This document shows positions 1 through 9,396 of a DNA stretch of 48,070 nt, in pieces; the stretch's first letter is position 1; each line of letters starts with the position of its first letter. Position numbers and translations under genes: made by a program. This DNA comes from Bacteroidota bacterium (lineage in GTDB: Bacteria > Bacteroidota > Bacteroidia > Bacteroidales > Prolixibacteraceae), in the NCBI GenBank assembly GCA_030698405.1, contig JAUYMU010000085.1:1-48070 (forward strand). Direction: 5' to 3'. The notes below the pieces were generated by a model that was not told the DNA's origin, did no database searches, and was given only the letters and a program-made list of their open reading frames with translations.

Positions 1-218
1 CAGAACCAGACTATTTTTTGATATCAATGTATCATAGATATAACGGTTTACACTGCATGGGGCAACGCTTAAATTTAGTGCATTTTCATCAAGTTATTCT
101 TTTTGGGGCCATATTTCCCCGTATAATGAGGGACTATTTTCTAACATATCCATATTTTAATCTTTTAAAAGTTTAATGCAAAATATGTAGTTCAATTCTT
201 GGATTCATACATTATTTT

Positions 219-587
219 TCAAAAGGGTAATTCGGCGTCAATTGTTCCTTCGTCAGAATTAAATGGTGGCTGCTTAATACCTGAAACTTTGCTTTTTTTA
301 TTATTGCTCGATATAATTCTTGTTTTTTCGTTGTTTCCTTCATCATCTTCCCAACAATGAATAATTAAACTACCAGTTTTTATCATATGCAACATTAAAT
401 CTCGATGTTGCTCATCACTACCTAAGAAATCCAAAAACTCATTAACAATGCTTTCTGGTAATTCACTAATTAAGGTATCATAGTCAATTCTGTATTTTTT
501 CAGTTCTTTATCTTCAACAATTGTTCTTTTAAGAATTTCAAAGCATTCTTCTTTTTTTTCTTTATGTATTATTTCAACTTTTTTCAT
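219..587 (-). CDS. Hypothetical small protein (122 aa)
   Basis: I do not recognise this family. The protein is charged, Lys-rich at the N-terminus and acidic in the centre (a CWEDDEGN stretch near residue 79), with no signal peptide, membrane segment or clear motif. The start is an ATG at 585-587. It stands alone on the minus strand, about 210 nt downstream of the three-gene group at 798-2229, in very AT-rich DNA with long non-coding flanks. That is typical of accessory DNA. Codon use looks like that of the neighbouring small genes, so it is probably real, but no function can be assigned. Confidence 0.55.
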   Translation of the reverse strand: MKKVEIIHKEKKEECFEILKRTIVEDKELKKYRIDYDTLISELPESIVNEFLDFLGSDEQHRDLMLHMIKTGSLIIHCWEDDEGNNEKTRIISSNNKKSKVSGIKQPPFNSDEGTIDAELPF

Positions 588-728
588 AAGTCTAAAAAAT
601 TTAGGAATGGAATACTTTAAAAAAGCTTCACGTTTTTATAGCGATATCGGGATAAATTAATAAATTCAAAATTAAGTTTTTACCTTTTGATAAATTTAAT
701 TTTGATTGCATAAACTCGATTTAAAATT

Positions 729-792
729 GGCTACAACGGTCAGGGCTTTGTGGTTGGTCTTGTACGTTGGACAAAGCGTTGGTTGGCAACAG
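729..792. repeat. Imperfect dyad between accessory genes (cassette-boundary-like)
   Basis: A GC-richer patch in AT-rich DNA forms an imperfect hairpin. GCTTTGT (745-751) pairs with ACAAAGC (771-777), extended by CAACG (734-738) against CGTTG (777-781) with small bulges. Similar dyads separate small unrelated genes in other Bacteroidota genomes, so this may be a gene-cassette or REP-like boundary. It does not match the classical integron attC consensus and no integrase is seen. Confidence 0.35.
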
Positions 793-797
793 TAATT

Positions 798-1193
798 TTA
801 TCCACGAGCCCAATCCTCAATATCATCCATATTACCATCACGTTCTATAAAGTCATCATAATCACCTAATTGCCCATCTGTCATAGCATTAAAATAATCC
901 CTATCTGAATCATCGTTCTGATAATATTCATCAACTTCATTGTATTCATTATCATCTTCAGACTCACTATCTTCGGACTCATCTTCGGTTATTACCCTTC
1001 CTGAAACATTATTCGTATAATATTCAATTGCATCATCAACTGTATAAATCTTAGTATTTTCCCAATCAATTAGATAATCTTGAAATATCAAAATTTGTCT
1101 GAGTAATTCATCTTCTTCTAATATTAAGCGAGAATTACAGACTAAACGAGCTTTATAGAATTGGTCTGTTCTTCTTAGTAAATCAACAATCAA
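798..1193 (-). CDS. Acidic hypothetical protein, translationally coupled to the upstream gene
   Basis: A 131-aa protein of unknown family. Residues about 70-105 are an almost uninterrupted run of Asp/Glu/Ser/Tyr, and the C-terminus is also acidic. The predicted start is TTG (1191-1193, complement), overlapping the TGA stop of the upstream gene in a TTGA junction. This 4-nt overlap points to translational coupling with the Cys-rich protein at 1190-1678, so the two may act together. No signal peptide or membrane segment is visible. An acidic tail could bind basic proteins or mimic DNA, but nothing in the sequence proves this. Confidence 0.6.
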   Translation of the reverse strand: MIVDLLRRTDQFYKARLVCNSRLILEEDELLRQILIFQDYLIDWENTKIYTVDDAIEYYTNNVSGRVITEDESEDSESEDDNEYNEVDEYYQNDDSDRDYFNAMTDGQLGDYDDFIERDGNMDDIEDWARG

Positions 1194-1678
1194 AGCTGAA
1201 AGGTTACCTTTTTTTCAAAATGCAAAGAATTTGTCGCATTCGCAAGATAAAAGAGTTCAATTGATCTTTCACGACAGTATTTTGCTTGAACAGGTTTTTC
1301 CGCATCATCACAATTCCAAGCGGCATGAAGTGAAGCCCAAGCCGCTCCTTCTAAATCATAATTTCCATCAAGTATCAATGATTTGCATAAAAATTGAATA
1401 GCTTTCTCTGGAAATTCTTCATTTGAGAGCAGGTCTTGATATTTTTTTGAGTTTATTATAGCTTCTAAGTTATCGGGTATTTCCTTAATGTTAGCATTGC
1501 AGTATGCACAGGATTTGCATTTTTTCACTAACATTGTATTCATTGTGAAACGATCGTCTTCGGGTGGCCTAGTATCTAAGTCGGGTGACCCAAATGAATA
1601 GGATGATGCCCAGCCTACGTAATTAGCTGTTACTCCACAATACCCGCAAGTAATGGTAAAGGTCATAGGTGCTGACAT
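1190..1678 (-). CDS. Cys-rich (zinc-ribbon-like) protein with helical C-terminal half
   Basis: 162 aa. The N-terminal third has CxxC pairs (CGYC near residue 11, then CKSCAYC near residue 54), suggesting a bound zinc. The rest is helical with a spacing reminiscent of tetratricopeptide repeats and contains two conserved-looking Trp residues in a WASLHAAWNCDD stretch. I do not recognise the family with certainty; the zinc-pair plus TPR-like layout is somewhat like DUF2225 proteins. It is the middle gene of a three-gene minus-strand group, 11 nt after the GNAT gene and overlapping the following acidic protein by 4 nt. Confidence 0.6.
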   Translation of the reverse strand: MSAPMTFTITCGYCGVTANYVGWASSYSFGSPDLDTRPPEDDRFTMNTMLVKKCKSCAYCNANIKEIPDNLEAIINSKKYQDLLSNEEFPEKAIQFLCKSLILDGNYDLEGAAWASLHAAWNCDDAEKPVQAKYCRERSIELFYLANATNSLHFEKKVTFQL

Positions 1679-1689
1679 AGCTTTAGTAT

Positions 1690-2229
1690 TTAAATTTCAA
1701 AATAATCTTGTTTCAAATCAAAACTACAAATTTTTCTAAATCCAACCTTTTCTAATACTCGAATTGAGCTAAGATTATTCCTGTCAACAAGAGCACCAAT
1801 TTTATTGATTTTATTAATTTTCATAATATTCGCAATTGCACTTATTACTCCCGTCATGATTCCTTTATTCCAATACTTTTTATTTAGGAAGTATTCTATT
1901 ATCCATGTATCTTTAATTTTATACGCAAGCTGAACGTTTTTTGGTGATAGAATTATGATTTCACCAATAATTTTATTGTTTTCTTTTAAAGTTAAGAAGT
2001 GTGTGTAGCTAATTTGCTGTTCATATCCGATGGTAACACCCAAGAGCTGCGTTGAAATAGTGTTTTTATCTTTTACTATTTTCTCACTATTGTAGGGTAA
2101 TGTAGCCTCGTCACCAAATATTTCATATAAATCATCTACAATTAAATTATGCCTAAAGAGGTCAGAAGTCCTTAATGGATGAATTTGAATGACACCGTTG
2201 TCAAGATTAATTGGTTTCAAATTGTTCAT
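1690..2229 (-). CDS. GNAT-family N-acetyltransferase (RimJ/RimL-like)
   Basis: 179 aa with the layout of acetyl-CoA-dependent GNAT enzymes. It has an N-terminal beta strand region (IQIHPLRTSDLF), a central strand IIGEIIIL, the acetyl-CoA-binding region IEYFLNKKYWNKGIMTG, and the C-terminal signature NNLSSIRVLEKVGFRKI, which is characteristic of the Acetyltransf_3 group. These enzymes acetylate amino groups of proteins or small molecules; the substrate here is unknown. The start ATG is at 2227-2229. It is first in a minus-strand group with the Cys-rich and acidic proteins downstream. Confidence 0.85.
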   Translation of the reverse strand: MNNLKPINLDNGVIQIHPLRTSDLFRHNLIVDDLYEIFGDEATLPYNSEKIVKDKNTISTQLLGVTIGYEQQISYTHFLTLKENNKIIGEIIILSPKNVQLAYKIKDTWIIEYFLNKKYWNKGIMTGVISAIANIMKINKINKIGALVDRNNLSSIRVLEKVGFRKICSFDLKQDYFEI

Positions 2230-2764
2230 ATCATTGGTTTTGTTGTTGTCATTGTACAGAGATTTTCTTTTTAATTAATTTTTCCATTTTTTGTTCAATG
2301 TCGGAGATTCTTCGCCACTTCAGTCCCAGTCGAACGATCAAGTGCGTTTTTGCAAGTCACAAAAGTGTCGTTTCGAATATTTTTTCCCCTGCTTTCCATC
2401 TTCGTCTATATTTTTAAGATCTCGAAACTGTCGCTGTCACTATAAGTTTTCTCTCAAACCGATTCCGTGTCAAACTGCAAAACTCTTTTGAGAAATGAAA
2501 CCTCTCAAACAACTCGGCTTTGTCGAAAACAGAAGCAGTTTCAGACAACTACAAACCAATTTCTTGGCAAACCCGCACAACGTTCAACCCCAATTGCCTA
2601 TAAGTTGAAAACACCTTCTAATATAGAGTACTTTTTTGAGCTTCGGTGCGTATTGAGCATATTTTACTTTAATTTCTTTCACTCAAATTTGCATCTAAAA
2701 AAAAGTAGTTATACAATTACCTTCGCCCTGTAATCGGATGAAAGTTGGTTGGCTGCAAGCGGTA
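2230..2764. other. Long non-coding gap (535 nt), no gene seen
   Basis: No reading frame here has a recognisable protein. Short plus-strand ORFs have Cys/Ser/Phe-rich translations typical of non-coding DNA. There is a GC-richer patch near 2565-2605 (ACAACGTTCAACCCC followed by TATAAGTTG) resembling the dyad at 729-792 in style. The stretch probably marks the end of the accessory block before the core genes begin at 2765. Confidence 0.5.
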
Positions 2765-3274
2765 TCATTCCCCGTTAAATGCCCCCCGTTCAAACTCCAG
2801 CACTTCCAAATCTTTGATATTCTTCCCGTCGATCACAAACCTAACCGCCGTGCAAACCTGGTGAATGCCTTTGTTTCCGGCGGCTCCGGGGTTGATGTGC
2901 AGCAAATGGTATTTCGGATCGTAAATAACTTTCAGGATATGTGAATGCCCGCAAATAAAAAGTTGCGGTGCCTTATTGTAGAAAAGGGTTCTGATCCGCT
3001 GTTCGTATTTTCCAGGATAACCTCCAATATGTGTCATCAGCACATCCACTTCTTCGCAAAAGAAACGCTGATCAACGGGAAACATTCGCCGCACAACGTG
3101 ATCGTCGATGTTTCCGTAAACCGCACGCAAAGGTTTGAAAGCCGAAAGCTGGTCGGCAGTTTCGGCATTGCCAATGTCGCCGGCATGCCATATTTCGTCA
3201 ACCGATGCGAAGAATTTGAAAATGCGATTGCTCATCATTCCATGTGTATCCGATAATAATCCAATTCGTTTCAT
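2765..3274 (-). CDS. YfcE/MJ0936-family metallophosphoesterase
   Basis: A small calcineurin-like phosphodiesterase of about 169 aa. Metal-binding motifs are seen in order: SDTHG near the N-terminus, WHAGDIGN, VYGNIDD, THIGGYPG, and the closing CGHSH. This set is diagnostic of the YfcE/MJ0936 group, cytosolic Mn-dependent phosphodiesterases whose natural substrate is usually unknown. I place the start at the ATG at 3274 (MKRIGLLSDTHG). A longer in-frame start at 3310 would translate part of the CACATAG hairpin repeat and is unlikely. The gene is divergent from the macroglobulin gene. Confidence 0.9.
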   Translation of the reverse strand: MKRIGLLSDTHGMMSNRIFKFFASVDEIWHAGDIGNAETADQLSAFKPLRAVYGNIDDHVVRRMFPVDQRFFCEEVDVLMTHIGGYPGKYEQRIRTLFYNKAPQLFICGHSHILKVIYDPKYHLLHINPGAAGNKGIHQVCTAVRFVIDGKNIKDLEVLEFERGAFNGE

Positions 3275-3284
3275 AGTTTGTTTT

Positions 3285-3347
3285 GAACCACATAGACACA
3301 TAGGGCACATAGTTTTTTTTCTATGTGTTCTATGTGCCTATGTGGTT
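3285..3347. repeat. CACATAG hairpin repeat, copy 1
   Basis: The left arm (3286-3312) carries three spaced CACATAG units and pairs with the right arm (3321-3347) over about 27 positions with only a few mismatches around a T-rich loop. A second copy of the same element lies at 33332-33396. It sits just upstream of the start of the YfcE-like gene, between two divergent genes. This is a REP-like dispersed palindrome. Confidence 0.85.
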
Positions 3348-3434
3348 ATTTTCAATCTGCAATTTTACGATTTATTTGTACAATTACTTTCAATGAAATG
3401 TCTAACTTTATATAAAATATAAAAACCCATCCCA

Positions 3435-6400
3435 ATGAAACAATTGGCAACCCTTCATCTCCTTTTTGTTGTGTTATTCTTTGGCAGTTTGTATTCGTGT
3501 AAGCAACAAGTTAAATCCGATCAGGTTATTCGTATAATGGAAGTTGATCCGGGTTTTAGTACCTATATCGAAGAATATTCGAGTGGAATTATCCCTCTAA
3601 ATTCAAGCTTTAAAGTGAAGCTGACAAGGGCGGTTGCAACGTCGTTCGAAAACAAAAAAGAGTCCATCGATCTGACAAAAATGTTTTCGATTGAACCTTC
3701 AATAAAGGGGGAATGCACATACAGTGATGGAACTTTTACGTTTAAACCCAAAGAAAACCTAAAGGAAGGAACCGAGTATATTATTACTTTCATGCTGAAA
3801 AGAGTGATGGACGTTCCGGCGAAATATGAAAAACTAAAGTTTAACACCTTTACACTGAAGCGTAATTTTTCGGTAACGGTGAAGGGATTAAAGCCCGGTT
3901 CAGCAGAACAAGTCAACCAGTATTCGCTTCATGGAGAAATACTTACATCGGTACCACTTAAACCGGAAGATGTAGAGCAAATAATTGCAGCTGAACAGGA
4001 AGGGAAAAAGTTGACTGTGCAATGGGATCATCAGACTGGTGAAAACCGGCATCTTTTTACGCTCATAAACATCCAGCGAAAAGACAAAACTTCGACTGTT
4101 GACCTCTCGTGGAACGGAAAAGTGGTGAATGTTGAAGAAAAAGGCGAAAAACAAATTGAAATACCTGCCATTCATGTTTTCAAGCTGATGAACACCAACG
4201 TAATACATGAACCGGAGCAGCAGGTTAAACTAACATTTTCTGATCCAATCGATACCCAACAGGATTTGGAAGGACTGGTTGAATTGAAAGGTACCGGGCC
4301 ATCAGAGATCGCAGTGGAAGGCAACCAACTGACTCTTTATCTGCATGAACGATTGGTTGGGGAATATCAGCTGGTAATCGATAAGAATATCAAAAATACA
4401 AACGGACAATCGCTTCCCGATGGGATAGAAACGATGATTGATTTTCAGTTGCTAAAACCTGCATTGCGTTTGCCCGGTCGCGGAGTAATTATGCCCGATA
4501 ACGGTTCGGTTATTTTTCCTTTTGAAGCTGTTAACCTGAAAGCTGTTGACCTTCGCATTGTGAAAATATTCCCATCAAACATGATTAATTTCCTTCAGGA
4601 CAGATCGCTGAGCGACACTTACGACATGAAGCGGGTTGGGAAACTGATTTACAGCAAACGGATTGATTTGGTAACCAGCGAATTTGTAAATTTCAATAAA
4701 TGGAATGCCTTTTCAATCGACCTTTCCAAACACATAAACATCGAAAAAGGGGCTGTATATCAGGTCGAGATTGGAATGCAAAAAGCTTATTCAGTATATG
4801 TTTGCGCCGAAAGTCCCGATAAAGAGGAAGTTGAGTTGTATGACAGCAACAACGCGCTGGAAAATGAAAAAGATTACTGGGAAAATCCGGATACCTGGCA
4901 AAACGAATACAATGACCGATACTACAATTGGCGGTTGCGTGAAAATCCCTGCTCTCGGGCCTATTTCACCAGCGACCGCAACATCAAGAGAAATATACTG
5001 GTGAGTAATATTGGACTTATTGCAAAAAAAGGAAATGCCAGCGACGTTTTGGTGGTTAGCTCCGACATTCAAACGGCGTTGCCCCTAAAAGGAGTTAAGC
5101 TGGAAGTTTACAATTATCAGTTGCAAGTGATTGGAACAGGTGAATCAAATGAGGAAGGATTTTGCACGATTCAGGTATCGCAAAAACCTTTTATGTTGGT
5201 TGCCGAACAGAACGGGCAAAAATCATTTCTGAAATTAAACGATTCCAATGCGTTATCGTTGAGTCAGTTTGATGTTTCAGGAGAGATCATTCAGGAAGGT
5301 ATTAAGGCATTTATTTATACTGAACGTGGTGTTTGGCGGCCCGGAGATTCAATTTACACTTCGGTTTTTATTGATGACAGATACGCGCCACTTCCCGATA
5401 AACACCCGGTTATTTTCAAACTGGTGAATACAAAGGGACAAATCATTCAGAAACAGATACAAAACATAGATAACAAGCGATTACTAACTTTTAGAACTTC
5501 AACTGCTGCAGATGCTGAAACGGGAGCATGGAAAGCAATTGTTTCCATTGGAGGCGCCGAATTCACCAAATATTTGCGCATTGAAACCATAAAACCGAAC
5601 CGCCTGAAAATCAATTTCACAACCAAAAATGAACTGATCAGGAGCGAGGATCAGCAGGCTACTGCATTGATTGAATCGAACTGGCTGACCGGAATTAAAT
5701 CGCCGGGCTTGCGCACTGTTGTTGATCTTAGCTTGAGGGCTGGTCAGACAAAATTCAATCAATTCCCATTGTTTGGTTTTGATGATGCAACAAAATCCTT
5801 TAAATATGAAACGAAAACGCTGATCGACAGCAAATCGGATGCAGGCGGAAGCCTGAATTTACCGCTTCAGTTGGGGAAAATTACCGATGCGCCGGGAATG
5901 TTGAATGCCGATTTTACAGTTCGTATTTTTGAACCCGGCGGCGATGCGAGTATCCGTCAGTTCACGAAGAAATATTCGCCATTCAGTATATATGCCGGAC
6001 TTTTTATTGCCCGCGCCGACGAAAACAGCGAATACATCAAAGTGGACGAAAATTCAGCAATGAAACTGGTTTCCGTTGATCCTTCAGGAGAGGCCACTTC
6101 AGATCAGCTTCAACTGATGGTTTATAAAATGGAATGGCGCTGGTGGTGGGAATCTTCCGATCAAAATATTGGCAGCTATATTTCGCGAAACAATGCAAGC
6201 CTTGTTTTGTCGAAAACGGTGGACATCAAGTCGAACCCGGTTTCTGTCAGCGAAACGTTCAGTAAATTGGAATGGGGACGCTATCTGATTGTGGTTCAGT
6301 CAACATCTGGCCATACATGCAGTCAAATGGTTTATAACCGACCCGATTACTATTACGAAGATCAGTCTTCCAGTCAGGCCACCATGCTTAGTTTTACTTC

Positions 6401-8975
6401 GGATAAAAGGAAATATACTGCCGGCGACAATATCCACATCAGCTTTCCTGCGCCTGATAAAGGGAGAGCGCTGATTACCATTGAAAACGGCACCAGCGTG
6501 ACCGATAAATTTTGGGTAAACACGACTGCCGGAAACAACGATCTGACGATAAAAGCAACTGAAGCGATGGCTCCGTGCGCCTACATTCACATCAGTCTGA
6601 TTCAGCCTTTCGGTCAGCGAAACAACGACAATCCTATCCGCATGTACGGTGTAATTCCAATTCCGGTTGAAAATCCGGGTTCGAGATTGTTTCCGGTACT
6701 GCAAATTCCATCCGAGTTCCGTCCTGAAAGGCAAATCAGCCTGTCGGTGAGCGAAAAAAACGGGAAAGCAATGAATTACACGATTGCCATGGTGGACGAA
6801 GGTTTGCTCGACCTGACCGGTTTTAATACGCCTGATCCGTGGACTGGAATTTATCAGCGGGAAGCGCTAGGTGTGAAAACCTGGGATTTATTTGACGATG
6901 TGCTCGGCGCTTTTGGCGGAAAGATTGAAAAACTGTTTGCCATTGGCGGTGACATGAATCCTGTTGATCCGTCGAAGAATAAGGCCAACCGCTTTAAACC
7001 TGTGGTTCGCTTTGCGGGTCCTTTCCGCATAGAGAAAGGCCAGACACGTAAACATACGTTCGATATTCCTGCCTACTCCGGATCGGTGCGAACCATGATT
7101 ATTGCCGGAAATGAAGGTTCTTACGGCACTGCTGAGAAAACTAGCGCGGTAAAAAGTCCGCTCATGTTGCTGCCCGTTGCTCCGAGAAGTCTTGGCTTTG
7201 ATGAAGAAATTACCATTCCGGTGTCGGTTTTTGCTCAGGATGCAGCGCTGAAAAATGTGCGTGTTAAAATCGAATGTTCCGAACATTTCAGCATTCTCTC
7301 GGCCAAAGAAACAAGTTTAAATTTTACTGAAATTGGTGAAAAAAGTGTTGAATTCCGGATAAAAACTTCGGAAATGTCGGGATTTGGAACCATCAAATTT
7401 ACAGCTACATCGGGCAACGAATCGACCAGATATGAGATCAACATTCCGGTAAAAACCAAAGAATTGCCTGTTTCCAGAAATGTTTCCAAACTCCTGAAAT
7501 CCGGAGAAGAGGCAGGCCATTCACTGGTTCCGTTCGGAATAAAAGGAAGCAACAAAGCCGTTGTTACCGTCAGTGGACTTCCTTCGGTTAACCTGAATTC
7601 GAGATTGAATTACCTGATTCAGTATCCGCATGGATGTACCGAACAAACCATTTCATCGGTTTTCCCGCAGCTCTATCTTTCCGGAATTCAGGAATTGGAT
7701 CAGGAACAAAAAAGGCAAATCGGAAATAATGTTCAGGCGGGAATTTCGAAACTGACAAAGCATCAGAATACCGATGGCTCGTTTGGTTTCTGGCCGGGAA
7801 TGGCCGCAAACGATGAATGGCTGACCAATTATGCCGGACATTTTTTCAGCGAAGCTGAACTGAAAGGGTTCACCATTCCGGCGCAGATGAAAAAAAGCTG
7901 GCTAACTTATCAGGCGCGCATGGCTTCCGACTGGAGAGGGAATTTGCCGTATCAGAAAGTGGTGCAGGCCTATCGTTTATATACGCTGGCATTGGCCAAT
8001 AAACCATCTTTCAGTGCGATGAACCGCTTGCGCGAAGACAAGAGCATGCCCACGGCAGGACGATGGTTTTTGGCCGGAGCTTATGCTGAAGCCGGTCGGC
8101 CCGAAGCGGCTTACGAACTGATTGACATGCGGAATACCAGTCCTGCTGAAAATTTCAATGGCTTTACTTATGGCGATCAAACCCGCGACCGTGCCATGCT
8201 GCTGCTGAGTATGGTCAGAATGAATGATCAGAACAATATGTTTACGCTTTATGAGCACATTGCAAAAAGTTTGAACAGCGATGAATGGATGAATACGCAA
8301 ACCACTTCGTTTGCACTGATTGCGGTGAGCAAAACGATGGAAAAAATGAACGCTGACCGGAAAGGTTTGTCGTACTTACTGACCATCAACAAAAAAGTAA
8401 ACGAAAGCTTTAAAACTGACGCGCTTTTCAGCACTGCTTTATCAACCGAGCTGCCAGCCGAACAGCAGGTGACAATCAAAAATACTTCCGCCGGAACTGT
8501 TTTTGTAAATTACTACACCGAAGGAATTCCGAAAGCCGGGCAATCGGTGAAAACGGATCGAAATCTGGAAACCACTGTCAAATTTATTGGCAAGGATAAA
8601 ACGCCGATCGACATCACCAAACTGTCGCAGGGAACCGATTTTATGGCAGTTGTGCAAATCAGGAATAAATCGACCGAAGATGTTTCGGATTGTGCGCTGA
8701 CTTTTCAAGTTCCATCGGGCTGGGAAATCCGAAACACCCGCATGTTCAACCAGACTACCTCTGTAAATGAAGATTCGTTTGATTACCGCGACTTCCGCGA
8801 TGATAAAGTGATGACCTATTTTAGCCTGAAAGAAGGGCAATCGAAAACCTATCTGGTAATTCTAAATGCGTCGTATCTGGGGAAATACTATTTCCCGAAT
8901 ATCCAGACCAAAGCCATGTACGACAAAAATTATTTATCAGTTTTGCCGGGAATGTGGGTGGAGGTGGAGAAATAA
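3435..8975 (+). CDS. Bacterial alpha-2-macroglobulin lipoprotein
   Basis: 1846 aa, the usual size for large bacterial macroglobulins. The signal peptide ends in a lipobox (SLYSC, Cys22), so it is a lipoprotein. The MG2-type motif TERGVWRPGDSIYTSVF is near residue 630, the A2M-domain motif AMVDEGLLDLTGF is near 1118, and the thioester GCTEQ has Cys1401 and Gln1404. The intact CxEQ predicts a reactive thioester that covalently traps attacking proteases. Downstream is pbpC, the classical partner: PBP1C repairs peptidoglycan while the macroglobulin protects the periplasm from foreign proteases. The two are separated by 421 nt of repeats, so they are probably not a tight operon. Confidence 0.95.
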   Translation: MKQLATLHLLFVVLFFGSLYSCKQQVKSDQVIRIMEVDPGFSTYIEEYSSGIIPLNSSFKVKLTRAVATSFENKKESIDLTKMFSIEPSIKGECTYSDGTFTFKPKENLKEGTEYIITFMLKRVMDVPAKYEKLKFNTFTLKRNFSVTVKGLKPGSAEQVNQYSLHGEILTSVPLKPEDVEQIIAAEQEGKKLTVQWDHQTGENRHLFTLINIQRKDKTSTVDLSWNGKVVNVEEKGEKQIEIPAIHVFKLMNTNVIHEPEQQVKLTFSDPIDTQQDLEGLVELKGTGPSEIAVEGNQLTLYLHERLVGEYQLVIDKNIKNTNGQSLPDGIETMIDFQLLKPALRLPGRGVIMPDNGSVIFPFEAVNLKAVDLRIVKIFPSNMINFLQDRSLSDTYDMKRVGKLIYSKRIDLVTSEFVNFNKWNAFSIDLSKHINIEKGAVYQVEIGMQKAYSVYVCAESPDKEEVELYDSNNALENEKDYWENPDTWQNEYNDRYYNWRLRENPCSRAYFTSDRNIKRNILVSNIGLIAKKGNASDVLVVSSDIQTALPLKGVKLEVYNYQLQVIGTGESNEEGFCTIQVSQKPFMLVAEQNGQKSFLKLNDSNALSLSQFDVSGEIIQEGIKAFIYTERGVWRPGDSIYTSVFIDDRYAPLPDKHPVIFKLVNTKGQIIQKQIQNIDNKRLLTFRTSTAADAETGAWKAIVSIGGAEFTKYLRIETIKPNRLKINFTTKNELIRSEDQQATALIESNWLTGIKSPGLRTVVDLSLRAGQTKFNQFPLFGFDDATKSFKYETKTLIDSKSDAGGSLNLPLQLGKITDAPGMLNADFTVRIFEPGGDASIRQFTKKYSPFSIYAGLFIARADENSEYIKVDENSAMKLVSVDPSGEATSDQLQLMVYKMEWRWWWESSDQNIGSYISRNNASLVLSKTVDIKSNPVSVSETFSKLEWGRYLIVVQSTSGHTCSQMVYNRPDYYYEDQSSSQATMLSFTSDKRKYTAGDNIHISFPAPDKGRALITIENGTSVTDKFWVNTTAGNNDLTIKATEAMAPCAYIHISLIQPFGQRNNDNPIRMYGVIPIPVENPGSRLFPVLQIPSEFRPERQISLSVSEKNGKAMNYTIAMVDEGLLDLTGFNTPDPWTGIYQREALGVKTWDLFDDVLGAFGGKIEKLFAIGGDMNPVDPSKNKANRFKPVVRFAGPFRIEKGQTRKHTFDIPAYSGSVRTMIIAGNEGSYGTAEKTSAVKSPLMLLPVAPRSLGFDEEITIPVSVFAQDAALKNVRVKIECSEHFSILSAKETSLNFTEIGEKSVEFRIKTSEMSGFGTIKFTATSGNESTRYEINIPVKTKELPVSRNVSKLLKSGEEAGHSLVPFGIKGSNKAVVTVSGLPSVNLNSRLNYLIQYPHGCTEQTISSVFPQLYLSGIQELDQEQKRQIGNNVQAGISKLTKHQNTDGSFGFWPGMAANDEWLTNYAGHFFSEAELKGFTIPAQMKKSWLTYQARMASDWRGNLPYQKVVQAYRLYTLALANKPSFSAMNRLREDKSMPTAGRWFLAGAYAEAGRPEAAYELIDMRNTSPAENFNGFTYGDQTRDRAMLLLSMVRMNDQNNMFTLYEHIAKSLNSDEWMNTQTTSFALIAVSKTMEKMNADRKGLSYLLTINKKVNESFKTDALFSTALSTELPAEQQVTIKNTSAGTVFVNYYTEGIPKAGQSVKTDRNLETTVKFIGKDKTPIDITKLSQGTDFMAVVQIRNKSTEDVSDCALTFQVPSGWEIRNTRMFNQTTSVNEDSFDYRDFRDDKVMTYFSLKEGQSKTYLVILNASYLGKYYFPNIQTKAMYDKNYLSVLPGMWVEVEK

Positions 8976-8978
8976 TTC

Positions 8979-9023
8979 ATTCACTCCGTCAGCTAAAGCA
9001 GACGGCAAAGGATAACGCTCTGA
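8979..9023. repeat. 45-nt intergenic repeat, copy 1
   Basis: Starts ATTCACTCCGTCAGCTAAAG and ends CGCTCTGA; identical base for base to 9245-9289. Its ACGGCAAAGGATA segment (9002-9014) pairs perfectly with TATCCTTTGCCGT (9050-9062), so the full unit (about 8979-9065) is a hairpin. It lies immediately after the macroglobulin stop codon. Confidence 0.9.
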
Positions 9024-9244
9024 ATAACGGATTCACAAATTCGAAGATGTATCCTTTGCCGTTCCCTGCCCGCAGCAGGCGGGGTCTTTAGGCAATGGAC
9101 TGAAAAAAATATCGTTCTGATTAAAAGAATTACTCGTTCAAAGCTGTATCCTTTGCCGTTGGCTTCAGCCAACGGACATGGATGAAAATGATGTTGGGCT
9201 TTAGCCCTAATGTAATGTGGCTGAAGCCTTTTGTTTCTAAATCA

Positions 9245-9289
9245 ATTCACTCCGTCAGCTAAAGCAGACGGCAAAGGATAACGCTCTGA
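9245..9289. repeat. 45-nt intergenic repeat, copy 2
   Basis: Exact copy of 8979-9023, about 266 nt away in the same orientation. It is followed by a diverged downstream arm (TATCTTTTGC, 9316-9325) and a CTTCAGCC-type tail ending at 9371. A more distant relative is at 16115-16276. Confidence 0.9.
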
Positions 9290-9396
9290 TTAACAAATAC
9301 TCTAATTCGAAGCACTATCTTTTGCTTCCGATGAAAATCGGGACAAGCTGTTCGGCTTCAGCCAACGGACATGTGTATCTAATATTTTAAAAGTTG

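Larger units (their letters stand above)
8976..9396. other. Intergenic repeat block between macroglobulin and pbpC
   Basis: 421 nt with no gene. It holds two identical 45-nt repeats (8979-9023 and 9245-9289), each followed by arms resembling TATCCTTTGCCGT. It also holds smaller hairpins such as TTGGCTTCAGCCAA (9159-9172) and GGGCTTTAGCCC (9196-9207). I see no convincing promoter for pbpC here. Confidence 0.75.

Noticed and set aside
729..792. Classical integron attC site
   Set aside because: Core sites do not match the GTTRRRY/RYYYAAC pattern and no IntI gene is visible.
2211..2733. Overlapping plus-strand ORFs of 66-88 codons
   Set aside because: Translations are Cys/Ser/Phe-rich with no motifs, and they overlap each other. 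Treated as non-coding.
3285..3347. Triple CACATAG units as a CRISPR fragment
   Set aside because: Units are 7 nt with 2-3-nt gaps and form one hairpin; there are no spacers.
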